This document shows positions 1 through 8,768 of a stretch of DNA of 64,000 nt, in pieces. The stretch is from Flectonema sp. DT1601. Lineage: Eukaryota; Euglenozoa; Diplonemea; Diplonemida; Diplonemidae. The notes beneath the pieces were generated by a model. It was not told the origin of the DNA. It worked only from the letters and a program-made list of their open reading frames with translations, and made no database searches. A program made the position numbers and the translations under genes. How positions within the stretch are numbered: position 1 is the first letter of the stretch; each line of letters begins with the position of its first letter. The DNA lies in NCBI GenBank assembly GCA_964019425.1, contig OZ025788.1, forward strand, positions 682,001 to 746,000, read 5' to 3'.

Positions 1-147
1 GATAAAAAATACGATTTTTTTCACGCTACTGAGGTGCCTTCAATCGAAGAGAAACTAAGAACAACATCCTCTTCAGAAGTGGAACCTCCGAAAAGTAAAC
101 GGACTCGCAGTTGTGAAGTCTTTTTGGAACACATCACCAAAATCTAA
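1..147 (+). CDS. Possible 3' end of a plus-strand gene (partial, weak)
   Basis: Frame 1 of the plus strand is open from the window edge for 48 codons and ends in TAA at 145-147. The translation is hydrophilic, with acidic, serine-rich and lysine/arginine-rich stretches (for example SSSEVEPPKSKR) and looks like a protein tail. No domain is recognisable. If real, it is the only plus-strand gene in the window and would converge on the minus-strand array, leaving about 330 bp between the two stop codons. An open run of 48 codons can arise by chance, so this is tentative; the sequence to the left of the window would decide. Confidence 0.3.
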   Translation, partial: DKKYDFFHATEVPSIEEKLRTTSSSEVEPPKSKRTRSCEVFLEHITKI

Positions 148-474
148 CATTCTTGTCATGCTAACACACAACGGAGCAGAGCGAAGATGTGCAATAATAG
201 TGTTACAAAATCCACAACAGAATGCAAGCAAATGGAGGAAAATCTTGATTTTACAAAACGCTCTTACCTGGAGAGTCGGACTACATTAGTAGAAGCATCA
301 CTTTGTACGTAACACTATCCCAGTTCAGTCGCTTTTGATCGACGGAGTAGAAAAATAAAACACGGAACACATTGGAATATATGAAACCGAAAACACATAA
401 AAGAGATGATTTAATTCTGGCAATACATCGATGAAATCAGAAGACTTCGTGCGGTTGTATTATAAACTGCCTAC
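148..474. other. Intergenic, no gene seen
   Basis: AT-rich spacer downstream of the cytochrome c stop codon. I see no open frame, repeat or structured RNA here. It presumably holds the cytochrome c 3' UTR and polyadenylation site, and possibly the end of the transcription unit if the ORF at 1-147 is real. Confidence 0.5.
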
Positions 475-869
475 TCAGTTGAGGGTCTCCAAGAAGGTGA
501 TAAGGTCCGCTCTGTCCTTTTCCTTCTTCAAACCAGCGAAAGCCATCTTGTTTCCCGGCATGAACTTCTTTGGGTTAGTGATGTACTCGTCAAGAACCTC
601 CTGGGTCCATGTCACAGCAGCATCCTGGTTAGCCTTCGAGTATCCGAATCCAGGAACGGTTCCAGAAGTACGTCCGACAATTCCGAACAAGTTTGGTCCT
701 ACTCCGTTTGCTCCTCCCTGTTGTATTTTTATAAGATGAACTTCACAATTTACAACATTAGATTCCTACTACAAACTGAACTACATACCTCGGCAAAGGT
801 GTGGCACTGTCCGGCACGGGTCTCAGCGAGCTTCTTTCCTTTCTTGAGGTCTCCTCCCTTGAATGGCAT
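475..869 (-). CDS. Mitochondrial cytochrome c, euglenozoan single-cysteine type
   Basis: Electron carrier between complexes III and IV in the mitochondrial intermembrane space. Exon 1 is 789-869 (27 codons), intron 718-788 (GTATGT...CAACAG), exon 2 475-717; the product has 107 residues, normal for the family. The haem site in exon 1 reads RAGQCHTF: the first cysteine of the usual CxxCH is alanine, so haem would be held by one thioether bond, as established for Euglena and kinetoplastid cytochromes c. Downstream, [26 protein letters not shown] (the Met haem ligand region) and the C-terminal helix are all conserved. The intron falls just after the haem motif. Upstream, TTTTTGCCAG ends 17 nt before the ATG and fits a trans-splice acceptor. 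Confidence 0.96.
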
Positions 870-1175
870 TGTTAGTGAAGTGATAGCTGGCAAAAAGAAT
901 AAAACAAATTTCTCAGGTAGCTTTCGACATCAAATTTTCAAGTGCAGAATTTAACAAAAAGTTTATTCATTCTTTCGACAATTGCTAGGGCAAGAATGAA
1001 GCAAAAGACTAACTAACTTCCGACAAACCAATTCCAAGTTCAGGGCGTTTCGTCTCGAATACACAGACAGACTTGCAATCAAGAACACCACACAGCGAAC
1101 ATAAATAAGGTAAGTTTTCCGAATATTTGAAACAACTTATAAGACATCAGTATCCTATCGTCTCTATGAATGTTT
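870..1175 (-). promoter_or_regulatory. Intergenic with probable trans-splice acceptor for cytochrome c
   Basis: Read on the minus strand, a pyrimidine-rich run ends in TTTTTGCCAG with the AG at 888-887, giving a predicted 5' UTR of 17 nt before the cytochrome c ATG. The rest of the spacer up to the stop codon of the preceding gene (1176) holds no gene I can support. That the AG is used by spliced-leader trans-splicing is inference from position and composition. Confidence 0.5.
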
Positions 1176-1507
1176 TTAAGATGCCTTACCTGAGGTTGGA
1201 GGCTTAAACGTAAGCAGATCTTCATCGTCCAAATCATCATCAAACTCTGTTGTGTTTTGTGTTGATATTTCTAACCGACGGGACAAAAGGCGGGACAGAA
1301 GCAGCAATACAACATACCGTTGAAGAATCCTGCGTCAGATAAATTTGCTTTCTCATATTCCTTTCCCTCAGTATGAAGGGCGAGAAAGTCATTATCGAGA
1401 TCCATCTCATCCCACACATTCATCATCGAATCTTGAGTCTGAATTTCTTCTCCAACTTCTGCACCAGTAGCTGTAGAAGGCCTACTGCCTCCGAGAATGC
1501 CGCTCAT
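1176..1507 (-). CDS. Small acidic protein of unknown function
   Basis: Two exons: 1318-1507 and 1176-1246, intron 1247-1317 (GTATGT...CACAACAG), joined in phase 1 to give 86 residues. I do not recognise the family. The N-terminus is Gly/Ser/Thr-rich, the middle predicts amphipathic helix (MDLDNDFLAL), and the C-terminus encoded by exon 2 is strongly acidic (EFDDDLDDEDLL) and ends TFKPPTSGKAS. There is no signal peptide or membrane segment. A GTAAGG close to the end could look like a second donor but does not match the GTATG donors used elsewhere in the window, so I end the protein at the TAA at 1176-1178. A pyrimidine-rich tract CTTTTTGCTCAG precedes the start. The acidic tail suggests a small subunit of a larger complex, which is inference. 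Confidence 0.7.
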
Positions 1508-1662
1508 TTTGCGTTGTGTCTGAGCAAAAAGGTAATTTGTAATACTTTACAGATCTTCATCTGTCGTACATTTCTAAAACTCTAGTTGAGAAAAAATTCC
1601 CATTGCAGCTTTCGTTACGAGTTAATTACAAATAGATAGTCCACGTGTGAGTTGGTGATACG

Positions 1663-2217
1663 TCAGTAGAGAGAATACTTAAGTGTGTGTCGTGCGATAA
1701 TAATAACAATATAAAACAACAATCCACTATTGATGACAGCAACATACAGACCCCACAACCACTTGAGAGTGAGATTATTAAAAACACACCAAGTAGTAGG
1801 AGTAGCAAAGATAACAATTAACCAGTAGAACGAAGCCACGAACGACACAAAAGATGAGACCGATAGCGTGAGTGATGGTCGAGGTATGGAAGCTGGAAGG
1901 AAAAATTCAATGAGCGACAAGACAAAAGTAAAGAAATTAAATGAAAGTGAGATCACAACCATCGATTGAACTGCTTCAAACGAACTGCTACTGGCAACGC
2001 AAGAATCTTTTCCCAGCATCCCACTCCACGAATATTCATTCGAGGTGCACTCATACTCGAACAGTCCTCCAGTACATACGATACCAACTGCAGTGGCTTC
2101 CATGACCTTCTGACTTGAGCTTATTGCAACACTCAATACAAATACAAATATTGAAATCCCTCCGCACCAAATTAGAATCGGAGTCCCAACAACTGATCTC
2201 TTACGCAATCGAGTCAT
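1663..2217 (-). CDS. Four-helix (tetraspan) membrane protein, possibly amastin-like
   Basis: A single-exon protein of 184 residues with four predicted membrane helices: about residues 13-33, 84-106, 117-139 and 153-175. The loop between helices 1 and 2 (about 45-75) holds four cysteines, including CTGGLFEYEC, and lies outside the membrane in the usual topology. This layout matches claudin-like and amastin-like surface proteins; amastins are a large surface family of kinetoplastids and carry a cysteine-bounded signature in the same loop, but the match here is to layout rather than to the exact signature. A basic N-terminus (TRLRKRS) is consistent with cytosolic ends. Neighbours give no functional hint. 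The coding status is convincing; the family is uncertain. Confidence 0.7.
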   Translation of the reverse strand: MTRLRKRSVVGTPILIWCGGISIFVFVLSVAISSSQKVMEATAVGIVCTGGLFEYECTSNEYSWSGMLGKDSCVASSSSFEAVQSMVVISLSFNFFTFVLSLIEFFLPASIPRPSLTLSVSSFVSFVASFYWLIVIFATPTTWCVFNNLTLKWLWGLYVAVINSGLLFYIVIIIARHTLKYSLY

Positions 2218-2570
2218 AATGGTCTTGTCGTGAGAAGTGGAAGTAAAAATAAATTAAAAAATCCAACAGATAGTCGAAACCTGGCAATGGATAACATCTT
2301 CTCAATAATTCACTACATATCAAGGGAACCTACTTGAGGAAAGTTAATATTTCATTGAGAAGCTCAGAGTGTAACCGAAGAGCACAAGTTAAGATTTAAT
2401 TCGTGCTGCATTCGAAGCTTAAGGAAATCAGCGGGTACGACACCGTTGGAGCCCAACAAGATGAGATAAGGGACTACAGTAAGAGGTCGATGCGATTAAT
2501 TACACAAGCTGTTCCCCAATAAATTAGAAGCCAACTTCCAGATACAAATGACTCTGATCAATGAAGTCCA
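2218..2570. other. Intergenic, no gene seen
   Basis: Holds the 3' UTR of the zf-PARP/HMG/PBZ gene and the upstream tract of the tetraspan gene. On the minus strand CTTCCACTTCTCACGACAAG lies just before the ATG at 2217 and could serve as trans-splice acceptor. Nothing else is recognisable. Confidence 0.4.
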
Positions 2571-3709
2571 TTAGTCGGTGTCTTCAGATTCGCTGTCGGA
2601 GTGCGAGTATTCTACGAAATGCTGTTTTGTTTTTCTTTTTTCCTATTCCCTTAAACTCTACTAAAACTGATAGCTTTCCATCCACACGCGCCGACTCATA
2701 CCTGTGGTGCTGTTCTAAAGCAACTTGATCCGTATTCGCATCGCTTTCGACCTTTCGCCGTTGGTGTTGGTGGAGGTAGATCTGTCTTTGGCTTTTTTAT
2801 TGCAGGAGAGTCTGTTGTCGGAGGAGATTTGTTCTTTTCCCTTGTGGGGTGGTTCCAATCGCGGAGATGTTCCGGATTTGTTCGATAGCAGTTGGCGCCG
2901 TACTTGCAGTCGCCTTTCTTTGAAGCAGCAGCATCATTGTCATCATCTTCGTCCGAATCTGCAGCCGGAGGAGGAGGTGGTGGAGGAGATGGCGGTGGTG
3001 GTAAAGCATCAGAATCGCTATCACTATCTGCAGCAGCTGAGCCTTTGTTTTCGTATTTCTTCAATGCTGTTTCGTATCTCTTCTTATCTTCTCTCGCTAA
3101 GTCTCGGTAAGGCTTTCCCTTTTCATCTTCCAGCTCATCCCACAGTTTTGCCACCATTTTCCTGACGTCTTTAACGGGAACCCCCGGATTGTCTGATTTT
3201 GCTTCTGGCAGTTTCTCTTTTTGGAAGTACATGAATGCTGAAACCGGGCGTTTTGGAGCGTTTGGATCTTTTTTCTTCTTCTTTGGAGATGGTTTAGGAG
3301 CTGCAAAAGGCGGGTCAGTATCTTCATCGCTACTGACACCAAATTCGTCAGCTCTGCTATTTTTAATATTTTGTTTCTTTGTTGGTGATTTCGAGCCAGT
3401 AATTCGTCCCACAGCTCCCTTCAACTCAGCTTTGTCGATGAGCTGCCCTTTTATCAACTTCAACATCAGTTTTTGATCGCCTTCATCCAAATCATCAAAT
3501 CCTTCCAGTTGATCGACGGTGGATACAGCACTCAGTTGCCTTTTCGTAAAACAACAAAGATGCCTCCACTTGTAACTGAAATCTTCTGCGCCAGGCATCA
3601 TGTTCCCAGTCCCAATACGAAGCTCTCCTTGCTCCAGAACCTCCTGACAGGCTTTCAATGCGCACTTACTGCGACCACTCTTCGCATATTCAACTTTTAG
3701 CGGAGGCAT
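2571..3709 (-). CDS. zf-PARP + HMG box + two PBZ fingers: DNA- and poly(ADP-ribose)-binding chromatin protein
   Basis: Two exons, 2702-3709 and 2571-2621, intron 2622-2701 (GTATGA...AAAACAG); 352 residues. I start at the ATG at 3709 because the PARP-type zinc finger begins there (PPLKVEYAKSGRSKC). Domains in order: zf-PARP about 3-60 (C16, C21, H50, C53; the first pair is spaced CX4C rather than CX2C), HMG box about 148-222 (DPNAPKRPVSAFMYF), Pro/Asp-rich linker, PBZ finger 1 at 268-288 (CKYGANC...NPEH...H) and PBZ finger 2 at 324-344 (CEYGSSC...H...H). zf-PARP fingers recognise DNA breaks, HMG boxes bend DNA, and PBZ fingers bind poly(ADP-ribose). The intron cuts PBZ 2 between its Cys pair and its His pair, so splicing is needed for a complete finger. 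Probable nuclear role in the DNA-damage response. Confidence 0.9.
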
Positions 3710-3902
3710 TGTCCGACCTATTTCAAAAGAATACGACTTTAGAGTTATCTCCAAAAAAAGGATCAAGTGAGAAGTCTATACTTATATTAATTTTTTGTTC
3801 TTTATGTTTATATAAATCAGTGAGGGTTACGGCAAAAGAAATGTCAGCATTCTATTCAACTCTCTTCGATATTAAGCAGCAACTAAAGTAGTATTCTACA
3901 TA

Positions 3903-5432
3903 TTAATTGGAATCTAACTGTTCTGTTGCCCACCTCTCGGCTTCCAACCAGTCTTTATCGAGGTTAATATAACACCCATATTTGCAATGCTCTTTATGTT
4001 GAAGATTAGAACTCGCTTGTTTTATAAAATTCATTTGAATTGGAGGAGGGACAAACACCGAGCACCGCTTCCAAGAATACAAAGGATCTCCCGCAAAGAT
4101 TTCAGATGAGTTTGACGGGCAGCGAGTCATGTTATCAGAAGCAATCCAACTGATGTGATGAGCTCCTGAGTATCGAACTAACATTCCATATCCCTCCATA
4201 CCGTCAGTTGACATAATGAGCTTCCCTTTAGTTTTAACTTTTGGTAAGCCGACACTATTAACGCTGATGACTGGTGATTTGGCAGACCCAACAACTTTAC
4301 GAGAACCATGAGGAGCAACTTCTATCCAAACCGTACCATTTTGGCAGACCAGAGACCACGCCATAGCACTGCCGTGAACGGACTCAACAACGTCCGCCAT
4401 AATGATCGCTTTGTACTGTTCAAGAGTTGTCATCCTTTCCATTTCAACAACAGTAATATCCCAATCTTCTTGTGGTGTTGCAGATATCATCGATTTGATG
4501 TTTAAAAACTTTCTTGTGGAACCTCTCTGAATAATCAGAAGACGTTTCTTACGTTCGTGCGGTGAGTTAAGAGCACTTAACTGAAGCGGGAAGACTCTCA
4601 TCGCGTTACGAAATACAAAACGACGAATGTCTTCGATGAATGTTGTCAGAGCTTTTCCGGGATTTAATACTCGACAGCCTCTTGCAGAGCAGCGAAGCTT
4701 TCGAAACCATTTTCCGTACGGAACATCATAACGCCCACCCAAAACACTAAAAGACGTTGCCACAGTGTAGCCTTTCTTATAACAAGTTGGCATTGTCGTT
4801 TTAGCAGGTCGCTTTCCTTCAAATATTGAAAACAGTGCATCCCTCCTGTCTATATTGTTTAGTGACATACAACCACCTTCTTGTTTTACAATTGATCGCA
4901 TCTTATGAAGGGTAGAGTTACCCAAATACTGAAGCGCAGAAAAACTCTCCTCTGTCGGACAACGGTTGAATACTAACACTGCCTTGTCTGTCGGAACTAA
5001 CTTGTCGTCACCAACAACAGATAAGTAACTGTGCACTGCTGCTATGTAGGGCCACATGAAATGGTAAAGAGGATACTCAGAAAGTAGTGACTGTGGTTCA
5101 GCCGGATAGAAGTTGACGGGAATGTCTCCCGACTTCCAATTTATCTTCTCTGGTGGTGTTTGATAATGTTGCACTGGTCTCATTTCTCGTTTATTCTCTG
5201 TCCTGCTCACAAGGTATGGTGGGTTTGTACCGATCCAAATCCATTCCCCTTCTCCATTAACACAAAATGGGGTGATCTCCATAATTCTAACCTTCTGCCC
5301 CGGAAGTCGTTTATTCATTACTTCGCGCCATTCGCAGAAATTTGAATCTATTATATGCGAGACAGTTATCCAATGCATTAATGTCATCGACACAGACATC
5401 AAGAAGAGAATTAACATCCATCTTTTCCTCAT
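3903..5432 (-). CDS. GT61-like (DUF563) glycosyltransferase, type II membrane protein
   Basis: A single exon encoding 509 residues. A basic start (MRKRW) followed by a hydrophobic helix at about 5-26 marks a Golgi-type signal anchor; the rest would be lumenal, with several N-glycosylation sequons. The C-terminal half carries the pattern of GT61 enzymes: RKKRLLIIQRGSTRKFLN at about 294-311, an acidic/hydrophobic segment, then VESVHGSAMAWSLVCQNGT at about 349-367, equivalent to the family's VHGAGLTN...GA block, and VWIEVAP. GT61 members add xylose, GlcNAc or arabinose to protein or polysaccharide acceptors; the donor cannot be told here. Cysteine pairs in the N-terminal half may form disulphides. 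The family is fairly secure, the reaction is not. Confidence 0.75.
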   Translation of the reverse strand: MRKRWMLILFLMSVSMTLMHWITVSHIIDSNFCEWREVMNKRLPGQKVRIMEITPFCVNGEGEWIWIGTNPPYLVSRTENKREMRPVQHYQTPPEKINWKSGDIPVNFYPAEPQSLLSEYPLYHFMWPYIAAVHSYLSVVGDDKLVPTDKAVLVFNRCPTEESFSALQYLGNSTLHKMRSIVKQEGGCMSLNNIDRRDALFSIFEGKRPAKTTMPTCYKKGYTVATSFSVLGGRYDVPYGKWFRKLRCSARGCRVLNPGKALTTFIEDIRRFVFRNAMRVFPLQLSALNSPHERKKRLLIIQRGSTRKFLNIKSMISATPQEDWDITVVEMERMTTLEQYKAIIMADVVESVHGSAMAWSLVCQNGTVWIEVAPHGSRKVVGSAKSPVISVNSVGLPKVKTKGKLIMSTDGMEGYGMLVRYSGAHHISWIASDNMTRCPSNSSEIFAGDPLYSWKRCSVFVPPPIQMNFIKQASSNLQHKEHCKYGCYINLDKDWLEAERWATEQLDSN

Positions 5433-6655
5433 TCCGCTGACTAGAAATTTATCAACTTAAGAGACAAAGCTTCATTAGTTAGGTTAGGTTTCCCTCTATT
5501 TTTGAGCAAATAAATTAGTAAGAGAAGGATTGCTTGTGTAAATATTAGCGATCGAGTAGATCATTATCACAACTGTCTCATAATTGAATTGCTGGCAGGC
5601 TGTTTAATAAATTGAAATTAATTTAATTCTCATTAAAAGAATATTCCACCTACTCTGATCCAACGTGTTAATACAAAGTAACCAGATGAGTAGTTTAAGA
5701 CCTGTATATATCAGATTCTAGAAAGCTACGAAATTATCACAAGAACTAACGGAGGCAATTCGAATTTCGTTATCAGCAAACTATTTCCTTGACACTAAAC
5801 TGGAGATCTCAAAGCTCAAAGTTCGCTTGAATTCCGTTCCTCCAGGTAAGTGAAAGCTATATTCTATCAAGTCACCAGGTAATATGTCACAATTATCTGC
5901 GACGATGAAAGGACTTGTTTCAAATGGGCAGGTAAACAACTGCACAGAAAAAAGAAAACATAATTAAAAAATAAAAAAACATTAGATAGTTAATTAATAA
6001 AATTAAAGACAAACATTCATTAGTCTGTCAAACAGTTATTTCGAGCTTCCGAGCAGAAGGAACAGAAAAGAGTTGCTCAGAACATCAGACTGCGTTATCC
6101 AAACCACGTTGAGGAACAGGAGAAACTATTTGGTAGAAGAAATGTGTAAAATTGTTCCTTAAAATTAAGTGGTAAACGTAACGATGACTTACTCATCGCA
6201 GAAATGATAACCAACCTCAGCTAATGAGCGATTCCTGTCGGGTTAATTTGAAGAAGACGAGCGGCAAAACCAAACAAAATAAAAACATAAAATAAGAACG
6301 CAACGTTAATTACAAAGAAGGAACAGTGAGAAGACTGCTCCCCTTCCTAAGTGTTGGCTGATAGGAGTAGCCAAGGAGTGATTTGTATCAAAAGTCTTAT
6401 CAGAAATAAGATCAGATTTAATGAATCATTTCAATCGTACCCAGTCTAGCAACACTACTTCACTCACAAACTGATTAGATGTTCCTTAACGTGAACCGAT
6501 CATGGTAAAAAGGAGGTTCACGTTCTACAACTTGTAAAATGTAAAACAAAAAAAGTAAGTAGGTGATAACCATAAAAAAGAAAATTTTACGCAATCGGAG
6601 AGGAAACCGACAAAAGGGATCATTCACAATAACTGCTTTCCCAAATAAGAAAGCA
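5433..6655. other. Intergenic, 1.2 kb, no gene seen
   Basis: AT-rich. Short open frames on both strands lack any recognisable domain or coding-like composition. It separates the GT61-like gene from the upstream transporter and presumably contains the long 3' UTR of the transporter. No repeat or RNA gene recognised. Confidence 0.5.
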
Positions 6656-8446
6656 CTAAGCAGGGCACATCGGATTGGACTCTCCCCGCTGACGAACCTC
6701 AATAACATCCGGCAACTGCGGTGACTTCTGTGCGAGTCTTATTGGAGAGGTGAGTGGCTTCTCCATTAACCCAAGATCAGTAGTATCAGCTGTGACATCA
6801 AGTTCAACATTCTCTTTACTGTGAGTGCTGAAGACGCTGACTATTATCGAACTACACAGTATTAGGCATCCTCCTAAGAGTGTGTAAGATTTTGGAATCC
6901 CTTCTCCCAACAACAACATAGCGAACAGAGTAGCAGTCACTGGTTCTGTAGTCATACAAACAGAAACAACAACGGGATTTAAATATCTCAGAGCTCCAAT
7001 ATAACCGGCCTGACCTATGCCAGTTATGATGTTGATGACCATCCAAAGTCCGAAGTGTTCCCAAGTACACCATCCGAATATTCCAGTTATCGGATTGTTA
7101 TCAAATGTTAATCCTCCAGGTGTGAGGATATGTGCAACAATACTCTGAGATAAGGCTGAAAAGAATGTTACGAATGTCAAGTTCAACATCAGAGGCAAGT
7201 GACTCCGCGCCTTCTTAGAAGCTAAGAGGTAGAAACAGAGTGAAACTGATGATATAAAAGCGAGGAGATCTCCCAGAGCAACGTTATCACCACCTCCTCC
7301 GTCGAGAACAGACATAGCAGCCCCTCCCAGTCCCAGCAGCACCCCAAATTGTTCCTGTCGCATTACATGTCTATTACACATCATTCTCCATGCAATTATT
7401 AACGTCGGGTGAAATGAGTTAAATAAATAGGATTGCGGAACAGATGTGTGTATAAACGAAAGCGTCCACGCACCGGAACCCAGTCCGCTAATAACACCCG
7501 CCATCGTTAGAAGTAGAAACCCAGATGATGACTTCAGGTAAGCAATTTCTCGGGGACCCAATTCTCCTTGTGCTAAAGTAGAAAGTCCAAATAGCATGAA
7601 TAGCCCTTGAGCATTCCATGACCCAACTATGAAACCTGAGACTTGCTCGCGGCTCATCATTTTAATTAGCGGCCCTACAGCTGCCATACAGGTCACGCCA
7701 GTTAGTAGAATCAGCCAACCGATTAGAGGCCGAGCAAATTCCAAAACGAGATATAGTCGTGGCTGATGAGCTTCGTCTTCTCGAATACGAACTTCAATCG
7801 ATTTGATCTCATCCGGCATCACCATCGGTGCGAGTCTAGCTGATACAAGTGGAGTAGATTCCTCTATGACTGCCATCATTGTTCTCCCCTCCTCGAGGGG
7901 CATTAAATAAGCAGTAATTGGATGTGGTTGTGATACACTGAAATGTGGAGTAGCTGTCTTGAACTGATGTGTCCATCTTTTTAACAAAGGTGTTTCTTCT
8001 TCTGCTTCCCTCGAACTGAACCTCCCCGACCCCCTCCTCATCCCAACAACTTCTTCTCTGGTTCTTTCGATTACAATTCCATGACATTCAACTTGTGATT
8101 CTTTGTGGTGTTTGATTTCTGGTAACCACCAACGGGTGAGTTTTCTTGCTGGTTGGTGCTGAGGTGTCAACGGCCCCCAAGTGCTGGTATGGAAAGGAGA
8201 TCGCGTTGGTCTTATTTGTTCGGTGCTGGGATGTGCTAATGTTGGAGCGTGATATTCATAACCTTCAGAAGTATCTGATGTTGGTTCGACAACAGCGCTG
8301 AGGGCTTCGAGATCTAGCGGTACGCTGGTTCCACCAACTGGCTCATGTAACTTTCTAGCTAAGGCCCTCGCGTCTACGTGCAACCGCTCAGAGACTGTCT
8401 CCAAGTCTACTGCAGTTATGTGCGGAGTTCCAGTTTGCGACTGCAT
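6656..8446 (-). CDS. EamA/DMT-superfamily membrane transporter with long cytosolic N-terminus
   Basis: Single exon, 596 residues. Residues 1 to about 235 are hydrophilic and likely cytosolic, with Ser/Thr/Pro-rich stretches. From about 240 to 545 there are ten closely spaced hydrophobic segments arranged as two EamA-type halves. The first half contains NAQGLFMLFG and GAWTLSFIHTSVPQSYLFNS, the second GLGGAAMSVLDGG, GDLLAFISSVSLCFYLLASKKA and LNPVVVSVCMTTEPVTATLFAMLLLGE, the last being the conserved SxxxPVxAxLxxxxxLGE signature of DMT carriers. Drug/metabolite transporters move small metabolites such as nucleotide sugars, amino acids or thiamine; the substrate is unknown. The C-terminal 50 residues are hydrophilic. 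The long N-terminal extension is unusual for the family. Confidence 0.85.
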   Translation of the reverse strand: MQSQTGTPHITAVDLETVSERLHVDARALARKLHEPVGGTSVPLDLEALSAVVEPTSDTSEGYEYHAPTLAHPSTEQIRPTRSPFHTSTWGPLTPQHQPARKLTRWWLPEIKHHKESQVECHGIVIERTREEVVGMRRGSGRFSSREAEEETPLLKRWTHQFKTATPHFSVSQPHPITAYLMPLEEGRTMMAVIEESTPLVSARLAPMVMPDEIKSIEVRIREDEAHQPRLYLVLEFARPLIGWLILLTGVTCMAAVGPLIKMMSREQVSGFIVGSWNAQGLFMLFGLSTLAQGELGPREIAYLKSSSGFLLLTMAGVISGLGSGAWTLSFIHTSVPQSYLFNSFHPTLIIAWRMMCNRHVMRQEQFGVLLGLGGAAMSVLDGGGGDNVALGDLLAFISSVSLCFYLLASKKARSHLPLMLNLTFVTFFSALSQSIVAHILTPGGLTFDNNPITGIFGWCTWEHFGLWMVINIITGIGQAGYIGALRYLNPVVVSVCMTTEPVTATLFAMLLLGEGIPKSYTLLGGCLILCSSIIVSVFSTHSKENVELDVTADTTDLGLMEKPLTSPIRLAQKSPQLPDVIEVRQRGESNPMCPA

Positions 8447-8768
8447 TTCAAAGACTCACAGCTTGTGAAAGTATGTAACTGAAGAGGGGAAATGAAATTA
8501 AATCTTAACCTTCTGAACTTCCTAAAGTTGATTTAGTGTAAATGCTCTTCAGAATAAATAGAACTCGTTGTCAAACGAATGAATAAAAAGATAAACATCT
8601 TTTTCTCATCACTTTTTAATTGGATAATATTTTTCTTTTTATTTACTCAACACAAAAACGTCACGCATAACTTGTGATTAAAGTCGAAAGTATTAAACTA
8701 AACTGGGCAGGGGTTTTAGAGAACTTTTTGAGCATAGCTTGTGAACAACACGAGCAAATATAATTATT
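8447..8768. other. Intergenic, no gene seen
   Basis: AT-rich spacer of about 320 bp between the CHASE-domain protein and the EamA transporter. On the minus strand an AG 10 nt before the transporter ATG is a possible trans-splice site. Nothing else recognised. Confidence 0.4.

Noticed and set aside
1176-1195. GTAAGG near the end of the small acidic protein as a second intron donor
   Set aside because: It does not match the GTATG donor pattern, and the frame ends naturally in TAA 12 nt after it.
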